Positions 1 to 6,275 of a stretch of DNA of 38,252 bases are shown one piece after another; positions within the stretch are counted from its first letter, which is position 1, and each line of letters starts with the position of its first letter. Made by a program: the position numbers and the translations under genes. Origin of the DNA: Elusimicrobiaceae bacterium (lineage in GTDB: Bacteria; Elusimicrobiota; Elusimicrobia; Elusimicrobiales; Elusimicrobiaceae); NCBI GenBank assembly GCA_017501565.1, contig JAFVWP010000086.1, positions 1 to 38,252 on the forward strand, read 5' to 3'. Below the pieces are notes generated by a model. The model was not told where the DNA came from, made no database searches, and was given only the letters and a program-made list of their open reading frames with translations.

Positions 1-1
1 T

Positions 2-208
2 GTGATGGCTATCTTGTTTGTCATTGCCATTGCCTTTATGTATCTGTCCGGTAAGTTTGCTCCGGCCCAAAATACGTATGACGATGCCAAAGACTTACAC
101 GTAGTGGATACGACCCCCTGGAATAAAGCCGTCGTAACCAGCGTGGCCATTGTATTGTGTGTGTTTGCGGTGTATGTAATTTTCTCCAAATTCGGCATCG
201 CGGCCTAG
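2..208 (+). CDS. C-terminal end of a probable sodium:solute symporter (partial)
   Basis: Only the last 68 residues are in the window and the reading frame is open to the left edge, so the start lies upstream. Two hydrophobic stretches (about residues 1-17 and 44-62) flank a polar segment ending in a TPW motif. This layout, with a short charged loop, a D-x-T-P-W motif and a final transmembrane helix, resembles the C-terminus of SSS/SGLT-type sodium:solute cotransporters, which are inner-membrane proteins that couple sodium entry to uptake of sugars or similar solutes. The substrate cannot be told from this fragment. A strong hairpin terminator follows. Another multi-helix transporter family is possible. 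Confidence 0.5.
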   Translation: MMAILFVIAIAFMYLSGKFAPAQNTYDDAKDLHVVDTTPWNKAVVTSVAIVLCVFAVYVIFSKFGIAA

Positions 209-221
209 TTTGTTTTCGTTG

Positions 222-257
222 AAAAATACCCCGCTGTAAAAAGCGGGGTATTTTTTT
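222..257 (+). terminator. Rho-independent terminator after the symporter fragment
   Basis: A 14-bp stem (222-235 with 242-255) includes ACCCCGCT/AGCGGGGT, closes a 6-nt loop and runs into seven T residues at 251-257. Confidence 0.9.
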
Positions 258-286
258 GTTACAGGTGGGGGAAAACTTGTTATAAT
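258..286 (+). promoter_or_regulatory. Sigma-70-type promoter for the RDD gene
   Basis: TATAAT lies at 281-286 with GTTACA at 258-263 (4 of 6 matches to TTGACA), separated by 17 nt. The predicted start near 293 leaves a 20-nt leader that holds the GGGAG ribosome site. Confidence 0.6.
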
Positions 287-312
287 ACAAGTAAGTATTT
301 TTGGGAGAAATT

Positions 313-1188
313 ATGACCGAAGAAAATCAAGCAGAACATCGTATTAATATTATGGATACGCAGACGGATTTATTGCAAACGCAAACCGAAACCGAAGAGA
401 GCCGGCAAGACGGCCCGCAAGTGGCCGGCGTGATGGAGCGCTTCGTGGCGTTGATGATTGATGCCGGATTGGTGCTGGTCGGCTACCAAATCTTTTTATG
501 GGTTTTATTAAAATTCTATGCGCCCCAATTGGAGCAAATTATTTGGTTGGCCTTGGGAGTCTTAATTCCTTTTATTATTTATGAAACTATTTTCACTTGC
601 GGCGGACGTTCTACCTTGGGTAAAAAGTTGGTAGGTATTGCTGTGGTGGACGTAAACACCGGCGAGCCTTTGGGCTTTTTCCGCTCGTTTGTTCGCGCGG
701 TCGGCTATGTATTTAGCGGGGCTATTTTGATGTGTGGCTTTTTGTTGGCATTTGTGGACGACCATCACCGCGCTTTGCAAGATTTTTTGGCCGGGTCCGT
801 GGTTATGCAAGCCCGCCCGAAAGGATTTTTTGAAAAAGTCCTGTTGACCTGTACCGGAAGCTTGTTTGTAATGATATTCTCTTTTTCTTTATACTCTCAG
901 CTTTTCGGTGCCGGCTCTTGGGTGCAAAAACGCTTGGTATTACAAGCCAAAGACCATTTGGAGCAAATCGGCTATTTGCAAGAAGTACACCGCACTTATT
1001 TTGGGGTTTATACTAATGATTTATTGCGCTTGTCTTTATTATCGGGGGACCCGGTGCAATTTCAACGCGACACCCAAAAAGTATTGGACCGCAAAGGCTT
1101 TAAAATCGGCGTGAGTGAAAAAGGATACAAAATTACGGCACGTGCCAGAGATGCCCGAAAAACACCGGTTTATTATCCCAGCCGTTAA
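313..1188 (+). CDS. RDD-family membrane protein with a pilin-like C-terminal tail
   Basis: 291 residues. I chose ATG 313 over the upstream in-frame TTG because GGGAG sits 5-9 nt before it. Residues about 38-170 form an RDD domain: Arg43 in an MERFVALMID stretch, a TLGKKLVG motif at 101-108, and acidic and histidine residues at 149-157, with several membrane helices. RDD proteins are poorly understood inner-membrane proteins; some are linked to ion transport. A further helix (about 176-198) is followed by a soluble tail whose AKDHLEQIGYLQEVHRTYFG pattern resembles the region after the N-terminal helix of type IV pilin-like proteins. A clearer version of this architecture is at 3201-4106. The gene is monocistronic, between its own promoter and terminator. 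RDD assignment is firm; the pilin resemblance is inference. Confidence 0.8.
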   Translation: MTEENQAEHRINIMDTQTDLLQTQTETEESRQDGPQVAGVMERFVALMIDAGLVLVGYQIFLWVLLKFYAPQLEQIIWLALGVLIPFIIYETIFTCGGRSTLGKKLVGIAVVDVNTGEPLGFFRSFVRAVGYVFSGAILMCGFLLAFVDDHHRALQDFLAGSVVMQARPKGFFEKVLLTCTGSLFVMIFSFSLYSQLFGAGSWVQKRLVLQAKDHLEQIGYLQEVHRTYFGVYTNDLLRLSLLSGDPVQFQRDTQKVLDRKGFKIGVSEKGYKITARARDARKTPVYYPSR

Positions 1189-1191
1189 ATC

Positions 1192-1221
1192 AAAACCCTT
1201 GCCCAAAGGCAAGGGTTTTTT
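1192..1221 (+). terminator. Rho-independent terminator after the RDD gene
   Basis: A perfect 12-bp stem (1192-1203 with 1208-1219) closes a 4-nt loop and ends in six T residues. Confidence 0.9.
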
Positions 1222-1236
1222 ATAGGGAGGACCTAG

Positions 1237-1287
1237 ATGAAAAATAGGTCTTTTGGCCCTTGTAAGCGTGGCAGTTTAATTTTATAG
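1237..1287 (+). CDS. Possible 16-residue leader peptide
   Basis: A short frame encodes MKNRSFGPCKRGSLIL and has a very strong ribosome site, AGGGAGG, about 6 nt before its ATG. It lies between a terminator and the secreted protein at 1365. Its first part overlaps a weak hairpin (GACCTA at 1229-1234 with TAGGTC at 1245-1250). No family is recognisable, and a chance frame is quite possible. The composition shows no run of one amino acid that would suggest classical attenuation. Confidence 0.2.
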   Translation: MKNRSFGPCKRGSLIL

Positions 1288-1364
1288 TAAGGGTAGGAGC
1301 TAAGCTTCTGACAGAAGATTTACAAAACGTAGGATAATGTTTACAAACAAAAACAGGAGAGAAT

Positions 1365-2132
1365 ATGAAAAAAATATCTTTGTTGGCTGCTGTATTGTTG
1401 TTCCCGCTAGTTGCTTCTGCGCAGTATATGGGGTATAACCCTATCTTTCACAATCCCGAAGTCCAAAAAGAAGGAAACAGACAAATAGCTAAAGCCTGGC
1501 GTCAATTTTGGAAAGAAGATTTTCCGCAATTCTTTTCAGGCCAAAACGGCAAAGCCGCTTTTGCTCCGGCTTGGGTACAATTCACGCCTGCTGCCCAAGC
1601 GGTGGATAAACGTGTGGAAATGGTGGCCAAAGACGCTGCTAAAAAAGCCCGGAAAAAACAACCCGTCAAGGTGGCCGGTAAAGTCTTTGACGGCAGTGCC
1701 GTGGCTTTTGCTTTCTGTGGCGGTGTTGCCGAAGAAGCGTTGGAAGGGGGCTTTTTCCCGCAAGAAATGCAAGGTGTGCTGAATGAATGTCAGGCGGTAG
1801 CCGAAGTGCCGGAAGGGACCGCAGATGAATGTGTAAGCCCTACGGCGTTGGCCCAAGCCAAAGATGAAGGCAAAAGCTGGTTCCGCAAAAATATTATAGA
1901 TGTTTATTTGCAAGGTTGTGCTTCTCAGGCCGCCGCTGCCGATGCCGAACGTGTGGCCGCCTCTGAAACGACCCGCGGTTTGGTAGATTTGTACTTGCAA
2001 GGTTGCCAAAGCCAAGGTGCGTCTTATATGTATCAAACGGAAATGAATCAAAAAACCTGGGAAGATTTGAGCAAACTCTGGAACAGCTTTACCGGTTGGT
2101 TGCGCAATTTAGCGGAAGCTTGCAGCCGCTAG
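1365..2132 (+). CDS. Secreted protein of unknown function
   Basis: 255 residues with a classic signal peptide (basic MKK, hydrophobic core, cleavage near residue 19 after ASA), so it is exported to the periplasm or beyond. A ribosome site AGGAGAG sits 6-7 nt before ATG 1365. The mature part is alanine- and lysine-rich and contains two copies of a short motif, DVYLQGCASQ and DLYLQGCQSQ, about 36 residues apart, plus other cysteines that could pair as disulfides. I do not recognise a family. It stands alone between terminators, so the context gives no functional clue. Confidence 0.75.
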   Translation: MKKISLLAAVLLFPLVASAQYMGYNPIFHNPEVQKEGNRQIAKAWRQFWKEDFPQFFSGQNGKAAFAPAWVQFTPAAQAVDKRVEMVAKDAAKKARKKQPVKVAGKVFDGSAVAFAFCGGVAEEALEGGFFPQEMQGVLNECQAVAEVPEGTADECVSPTALAQAKDEGKSWFRKNIIDVYLQGCASQAAAADAERVAASETTRGLVDLYLQGCQSQGASYMYQTEMNQKTWEDLSKLWNSFTGWLRNLAEACSR

Positions 2133-2152
2133 TTTTGAAGAAACAAACATAT

Positions 2153-2187
2153 AAAAATATCCCCGGTGTTTACCGGGGATATTTTTT
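2153..2187. terminator. Bidirectional terminator between convergent genes
   Basis: A 15-bp stem (2153-2167 with 2172-2186) has A and T runs on either side, so it can end both the secreted-protein gene and the convergent DksA-like gene. Confidence 0.85.
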
Positions 2188-2231
2188 ACCCTAAAATAAA
2201 CTTGCGGCAGAAAGCCGAAGTTTTATATTCC

Positions 2232-2609
2232 CTAACCGCGGTTAGATTCAGAAGAAGATTGGCAATTTACGCAGTAGCGCGCAAACGGCAAGGCTTTGAT
2301 GCGTTTTTTAGGAATGGGCTGGCGGCACATTTCGCAACGGCCGTAAATGCCTTTTTCAATTTTACGCAAGGCGGCTTCAATTTGGCCGATAGTGTTGTGA
2401 GAATTGCCGGAGAGCTCAAATAAAATTTCTTTGTCCAAGCTTTGGCTGGCCGCATCAATAGGGTCGCCCACTTCCGCTTCGGGCATGTCCATATCTTTCT
2501 TTTCTTTCAAGCGTTTTTCCGCATCGGCTTTTAATTCTTCCAATTGTTTTTTGATTGCCTTAATTTCGGCGGCAGTCAGGGTTTCTTTGGTGTTTTTCTT
2601 CATGGCCAT
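2232..2609 (-). CDS. DksA/TraR-type C4 zinc-finger protein
   Basis: 125 residues. The N-terminal half is a charged helical hairpin (about 10-85). It carries a GDPIDAAS stretch that corresponds to the acidic coiled-coil tip of DksA relatives. The C-terminal half has the four-cysteine zinc finger, Cys92, Cys95, Cys113 and Cys116, in the family context YGRCEMC...ARYCVNCQ. DksA-like proteins bind the RNA polymerase secondary channel and modulate transcription, often together with ppGpp. GAGG lies 9 nt before ATG 2609; a second ATG two codons later is also possible. It is monocistronic. Whether it is a true DksA or a shorter TraR/YocK-like relative is not settled. Confidence 0.88.
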   Translation of the reverse strand: MAMKKNTKETLTAAEIKAIKKQLEELKADAEKRLKEKKDMDMPEAEVGDPIDAASQSLDKEILFELSGNSHNTIGQIEAALRKIEKGIYGRCEMCRQPIPKKRIKALPFARYCVNCQSSSESNRG

Positions 2610-2740
2610 ATTCGGCTACCTCTTATTAAATTAAAATCTGTTTCCAGCAAAAAATCACGCTGTTTGTTTAATGTAGCAAATCCGTACGGCGAATGCAAGC
2701 CTATTTAAAAGATTAGCCGAACAGCCGAATGAATATCGTT

Positions 2741-2819
2741 TCAAGCAGTTGATGTGGCTCTCTCTGCATAAAAAAACGCCCTGAAAAGGGCGTTTTAAAT
2801 ACGGAGGGAGAGAGATTTG
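2741..2819 (-). repeat. Second copy of the tRNA-Ser 3' end and its terminator
   Basis: These 79 bases match 2946-3024 at an offset of 205 with one mismatch (2813 against 3018). The copied segment contains the last 18 bases of tRNA-Ser (at 2802-2819), the terminator hairpin, and part of the CTGC-loop hairpin, where the copy breaks off. There is no complete second tRNA. Confidence 0.95.
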
Positions 2820-3006
2820 CCTTCCGGTCGTTTTGTTGACCCAAAACGCCTGCAGGCCGGGCTCGCGGTTTTTGCCTTTCGCCGAAAGGAACTATCATCG
2901 GCTCAAACAAAAACATCGCTGCGCCTTTCAAATCCCTACGCCACATCAAGCAGTTGATGTGGCTCTCTCTGCATAAAAAAACGCCCTGAAAAGGGCGTTT
3001 TAAATA
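2802..3006 (-). mobile_element. Short tRNA-associated element, copy 1, downstream of tRNA-Ser
   Basis: The element begins just past the intact tRNA-Ser 3' end and finishes in the ectopic 18-bp copy of that end, a unit of 205 bp. Its core shares, in the same orientation relative to the tRNA, a 22-nt identical block (2899-2920), a 17-nt identical block (2868-2884) and a 16-nt block with one change (2825-2840) with the element after tRNA-Arg(CCG) at 20947-21150. It also has a perfect 9-bp hairpin with a CTGC loop (2941-2962), matched by a hairpin of different stem sequence but the same loop in the other copy. No integrase or sizeable gene fits inside. Confidence 0.7.
2974..3001 (-). terminator. 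Terminator of tRNA-Ser
   Basis: A 9-bp stem (2979-2987 with 2992-3000) is followed, reading the minus strand, by a T run. It begins five bases after the tRNA discriminator base. A second copy is at 2769-2796. Confidence 0.85.
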
Positions 3007-3091
3007 CGGAGGGAGAGGGATTTGAACCCTCGAAGCCTTGCGGCTTACAGGTTTTCGAGACCTGCTGTTTCAACCACTCACACATCCCTCC
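3007..3091 (-). tRNA. tRNA-Ser (anticodon CGA)
   Basis: 85 nt on the minus strand. The acceptor arms GGAGGGA and TCCCTCC pair perfectly, with discriminator G. The anticodon loop CTCGAAA gives CGA, reading the UCG codon. The long variable arm (a GCC/GGC stem around GCAA) is the class II feature expected for serine. The T loop is TTCAAAT. The 3' CCA is not encoded. Confidence 0.95.
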
Positions 3092-3110
3092 CAAAGCGGT
3101 TGTTTATTCT

Positions 3111-3116
3111 ATTATA
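3111..3116 (-). promoter_or_regulatory. -10 box of tRNA-Ser
   Basis: TATAAT on the minus strand lies 19 bases before the tRNA 5' end, the right distance for a short 5' leader. No convincing -35 hexamer is visible. Confidence 0.5.
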
Positions 3117-3156
3117 TCAAACATTTTGCCCGCCTTGCATAGCCGGTAAAAACTCA

Positions 3157-3187
3157 TAAAAAATGCCCCTGTGAAAGGGGCATTTTG
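3157..3187 (-). terminator. Terminator of the RDD-pilin fusion gene
   Basis: An AAATGCCCCT/AGGGGCATTT-type hairpin is followed by six T residues on the minus strand, just after the stop codon at 3201. Confidence 0.85.
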
Positions 3188-3200
3188 AAACAAATTTCAT

Positions 3201-4106
3201 TTACTTCCATTTTCCGTCGGTATTGTGTCCGTCTGTCAATTGATTGCAAGCCCTTAAGATCTTTCCTTGCGGTTCTTTCGGCGGAATGATGGAGCGGCCT
3301 TGTACTTTTACCGGCTCTTGGGCACAATAATATCTGGCATTTTTGCCGGGCAAGAGCAAAGCAGAAACGACTACCGGGTTTGGGTTTTTAGTTTTTGCGG
3401 AAACGATAAAGTAGTCTTCGCCTTCATGTTGGACACTGACCGGGGCAGATTCCGGAACTTGAATATCTAATCTGTGAGGGTTACTCCCCGGGAATTTACC
3501 CGTTTTCAGATAGTAGCGTTCGCCCGAAGATTTAATCGCTTGGGCATATTTGCGTGCTTCTACTATGCGGGCTCTTTCTACCGCAGAAAAATACTGCGGC
3601 AGGGCTATTGCGGTGAGTATTCCGATAATAAGCATGCAGGGTAAAAAGAGCGCTACAAGTATAACCCATACCGGCACTTTAGAAGATGCCACCGGCTCAG
3701 CTTGCGGGGTATAATCATTGGTAACCACCAAACAACCCGCTATTTTGTCATGCAAACATTGTTTTTGTTCGGTCCAAATACACATTAAATAACCGATACC
3801 CAATGTTAAATTAGATACATTTTCAGCTAAACCACGGGCCAAGGCTCTCCAGAAAGAAATTCTTTGTCCGTTTAAGTCCGTTACTTTGATGCCGACAATT
3901 TTTTTACCTAACGTAGCTTGCCAGGGGGAAGATTCGGCATAAACAAAGTAAAACAGACAAAAACCAAGCGCTACCAAAGTATCTAAAAAGCCTGTATCAG
4001 CACTACCGGAAAAATTCAGGCAAGCCTGAATAATGATAGTACATATCGTATATATAATTGTGTCAATAAGAGTTGCCGCGACACGGCGCCAAAAACCTGC
4101 GTACAT
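3201..4106 (-). CDS. RDD membrane domain fused to a type IV pilin-like domain
   Basis: 301 residues; GGGAGG precedes ATG 4106. Residues 1-130 form an RDD domain: Arg7/Arg8 with Asp15 in the first helix, TLGKKIVG at 65-72, and CLHDKIAG at 117-124. After a polar linker (131-143), residues 147-200 read like a pilin N-terminal helix and its continuation: a hydrophobic helix ending GILTAIALPQYFSAVERAR, then AKYAQ-type helix residues and a GERYYLKTGKFPGS segment, the signature of pilin-like proteins in this lineage. The canonical prepilin peptidase site is absent because the helix is internal. Cysteines near the C-terminus could form the usual pilin disulfide. The function is unknown; the fusion could anchor a pilin-like sensor or assembly factor in the inner membrane. 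Confidence 0.85.
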   Translation of the reverse strand: MYAGFWRRVAATLIDTIIYTICTIIIQACLNFSGSADTGFLDTLVALGFCLFYFVYAESSPWQATLGKKIVGIKVTDLNGQRISFWRALARGLAENVSNLTLGIGYLMCIWTEQKQCLHDKIAGCLVVTNDYTPQAEPVASSKVPVWVILVALFLPCMLIIGILTAIALPQYFSAVERARIVEARKYAQAIKSSGERYYLKTGKFPGSNPHRLDIQVPESAPVSVQHEGEDYFIVSAKTKNPNPVVVSALLLPGKNARYYCAQEPVKVQGRSIIPPKEPQGKILRACNQLTDGHNTDGKWK

Positions 4107-4196
4107 ATTTTCCTCCCAAATAAATATTTTATAACGACTCTTTTATTCTAGATAATTTGTAAAATAAAAGAAAGGTTTATTTAGGAGATAAAGTTT

Positions 4197-5027
4197 ATGG
4201 CAGAATGTACGCATGATTGTTCTTCCTGCAGTCAAAACTGCGGGGAGAGAAAAGAACCCCAAAGCTTATTGGAAAAATTAAATCCGCATGCCCGCGTGAA
4301 AAAAGTAATTGCGGTATGCAGCGGTAAAGGTGGGGTGGGCAAATCCATGGTAACGGCTCTCTTGGCCGCGGCCATGCAACGCAAAGGTTTGCGTGCGGCT
4401 GTATTGGACGGAGATATTACAGGGCCGTCTATCCCCAAAATGTTCGGCGTTACCGAGCGCGCGCAAGGGGACCAAAGCGGTGTATATCCCGTATTGAGCA
4501 AAACAGGCGTGCAGCTGATGTCTTTGAATTTGCTTTTGGATAACGAAACGGACCCGGTCATTTGGCGCGGGCCGTTAATTACAGGGACTATCAAACAATT
4601 TTGGACGGAAGTAATTTGGGACGATGTGGACGTGCTGTTTGTGGATATGCCTCCCGGTACTGGAGATGTAACGTTGACGATTTTCCAAAGTCTGCCGGTG
4701 GACGGCATTGTGTTTGTTTCTTCTCCGCAAGAGCTGGTGGGTATGATTGTGGAAAAAGCCGTTAAAATGGCACAAATGATGAATGTGCTTATTGCCGCAT
4801 TGGTGGAAAATATGAGCTATTTTGTATGTCCCGATTGTGGCAAAGAACATGAAATATTCGGTAAAAGCCGCGTACAGGAATTGGCCCAAAAATATGGGAT
4901 TGCCGCCACGGCCCGTTTGCCTTTAAGCCCCGATATGGCCGCCACGGCGGACCGCGGCGGGGTGGAAGGCTTGGCTTTAGATAACTTAAACGAAGTGTTG
5001 GCTGTATTGGAAAAAATACAAAAGTAA
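4197..5027 (+). CDS. mrp: Mrp/NBP35-family iron-sulfur cluster carrier ATPase
   Basis: 276 residues with TAGGAGA before ATG 4197. The deviant Walker A motif CSGKGGVGKS is at 41-50 and the MPPGTGD motif at 151-157, both diagnostic of the Mrp/ApbC/NBP35 branch of SIMIBI ATPases. These are cytosolic dimers that bind a 4Fe-4S cluster and deliver it to apo-proteins. A CPDC pair at 211-214 is the expected bridging-cluster site. An extra N-terminal cysteine cluster (Cys4, Cys8, Cys11, Cys15) is like that of eukaryotic NBP35. It lacks the DUF59 domain found at the N-terminus of many bacterial Mrp proteins. The aminotransferase starts 54 nt downstream on the same strand, and the two may be co-transcribed. 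Confidence 0.92.
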   Translation: MAECTHDCSSCSQNCGERKEPQSLLEKLNPHARVKKVIAVCSGKGGVGKSMVTALLAAAMQRKGLRAAVLDGDITGPSIPKMFGVTERAQGDQSGVYPVLSKTGVQLMSLNLLLDNETDPVIWRGPLITGTIKQFWTEVIWDDVDVLFVDMPPGTGDVTLTIFQSLPVDGIVFVSSPQELVGMIVEKAVKMAQMMNVLIAALVENMSYFVCPDCGKEHEIFGKSRVQELAQKYGIAATARLPLSPDMAATADRGGVEGLALDNLNEVLAVLEKIQK

Positions 5028-5081
5028 TTGTGTTTTTGTAGGGCATTAAATGTTAGAATAACTATATAGGAGTTTTTCTAC

Positions 5082-6275
5082 ATGGCAGAGCTGACACTTA
5101 GCAAACGTGCGCTGAATATTGCAGATTCTCCAACGCTTAAAATAAATGCGTTGGCGCGTGCGTTAAAGAAAGAAGGAAAACCGCTGATTCATTTGGGGGG
5201 CGGAGAGCCGGTGTTCCCTGCGCCGCAGGCAAGTGTTGATGCTTTGGTGGAAAAAGCCCATTCCCGCCAGATTAAATATACCCCTTCTTCCGGTACGCCG
5301 GAGCTGAAACAAGCCGTAGCCCAATATACTTTGGCAAATTACGGACGGAAAGTAGGGGCAGAACATATTATTGTGTCAGCGGGAGCTAAACAAGCTTTGT
5401 TTAATTTTTTATTGGCGGCCGTGCAAGAAAACGATGAAGTTATTTTTCCGGCTCCGTATTGGGTCAGTTACCCTGAAATGGTTAAGCTGGCCGGAGGCGT
5501 GCCTGTGGCGGTACAACCGCAAAAAGGCTCTTTGCAAGTAACATTAGGCGAATTAGCCGCCGCCATTACACCGCGCACCAAGGCTATTTTGCTCAATAGC
5601 CCCAATAATCCTTCGGGGTTGGTGTCAGATGCGCCTTTTATAAAAGCGGTGGTACAATTAGCCGAGCAGAAAAATATCTTCCTGGTAATGGACGATATTT
5701 ATCACAAACTCGTTTTTGACGGAAAAACTTGCCCTAACCCTTACGATTACAGCACCTGTGGGCAAAACTTGGTGATCATTAATGGGGTTTCCAAGTTATA
5801 TGCCTTAACAGGGCTTCGTATCGGGTGGGCAGTTTCTGAAAATACGTCCTTAATCAGTGCCATGGGCCGGTTGCAGGCGCAGAGTACTTCTTGCAATAGC
5901 GATTTGTCCGAGGCGGCCGCTACCGCGGCCCTATTGGGTGAGCAAAGCTGTATTAAGGAATTATGTTCTTTATTGCAACGCAACAGAGATGTGCTGATGG
6001 AAGAGTTGGCTCAAATCCCGCATTTGAAAATTCAACAACCCCAAGGTACATTTTATTCGTTTGCCGATTTTAGCTATTATAATCCTGACTCGCAGGCGCT
6101 GGCTCAGTATCTGCTGGAAAAGGCTTTGGTAGCTGTGGTGCCCGGAGCAGCCTTTGGTCTGGACGGACATTTGCGCATCAGTTTTTGCGCCTCCCAAGAC
6201 AGCATTGTGGAGGGGGTAAGAAGGATTAAGCGGGCACTTGAAAATCTGACGTTAAAGGAAGATGAAATACTATGA
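5082..6275 (+). CDS. Class I/II aminotransferase, aspartate aminotransferase type
   Basis: 397 residues, typical for fold-type I aminotransferases. TAGGAG precedes ATG 5082. Visible features are the substrate-loop stretch LGGGEPVFPAP (38-48), YTPSSGTPELKQA (66-78), the NSPNNPSG motif (172-179), the PLP-contacting Asp204 and Tyr207, the Schiff-base lysine Lys238 in INGVSKLYALTGLRIGWA, and the C-terminal carboxylate-binding arginine in LRISF. The likely reaction is exchange of amino groups between aspartate (or a similar amino acid) and 2-oxoglutarate. Its stop codon overlaps the start of pckA (ATGA), so the two are translationally coupled. That fits a job of making oxaloacetate from aspartate for PEP carboxykinase. 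Exact substrate specificity is inferred. Confidence 0.85.
   Translation: MAELTLSKRALNIADSPTLKINALARALKKEGKPLIHLGGGEPVFPAPQASVDALVEKAHSRQIKYTPSSGTPELKQAVAQYTLANYGRKVGAEHIIVSAGAKQALFNFLLAAVQENDEVIFPAPYWVSYPEMVKLAGGVPVAVQPQKGSLQVTLGELAAAITPRTKAILLNSPNNPSGLVSDAPFIKAVVQLAEQKNIFLVMDDIYHKLVFDGKTCPNPYDYSTCGQNLVIINGVSKLYALTGLRIGWAVSENTSLISAMGRLQAQSTSCNSDLSEAAATAALLGEQSCIKELCSLLQRNRDVLMEELAQIPHLKIQQPQGTFYSFADFSYYNPDSQALAQYLLEKALVAVVPGAAFGLDGHLRISFCASQDSIVEGVRRIKRALENLTLKEDEIL

Noticed and set aside
2713-2949. A 78-codon minus-strand frame through the tRNA-Ser element
   Set aside because: It runs across the tRNA-end copy and terminator, has no ribosome site, and its frame is not kept in the second element.
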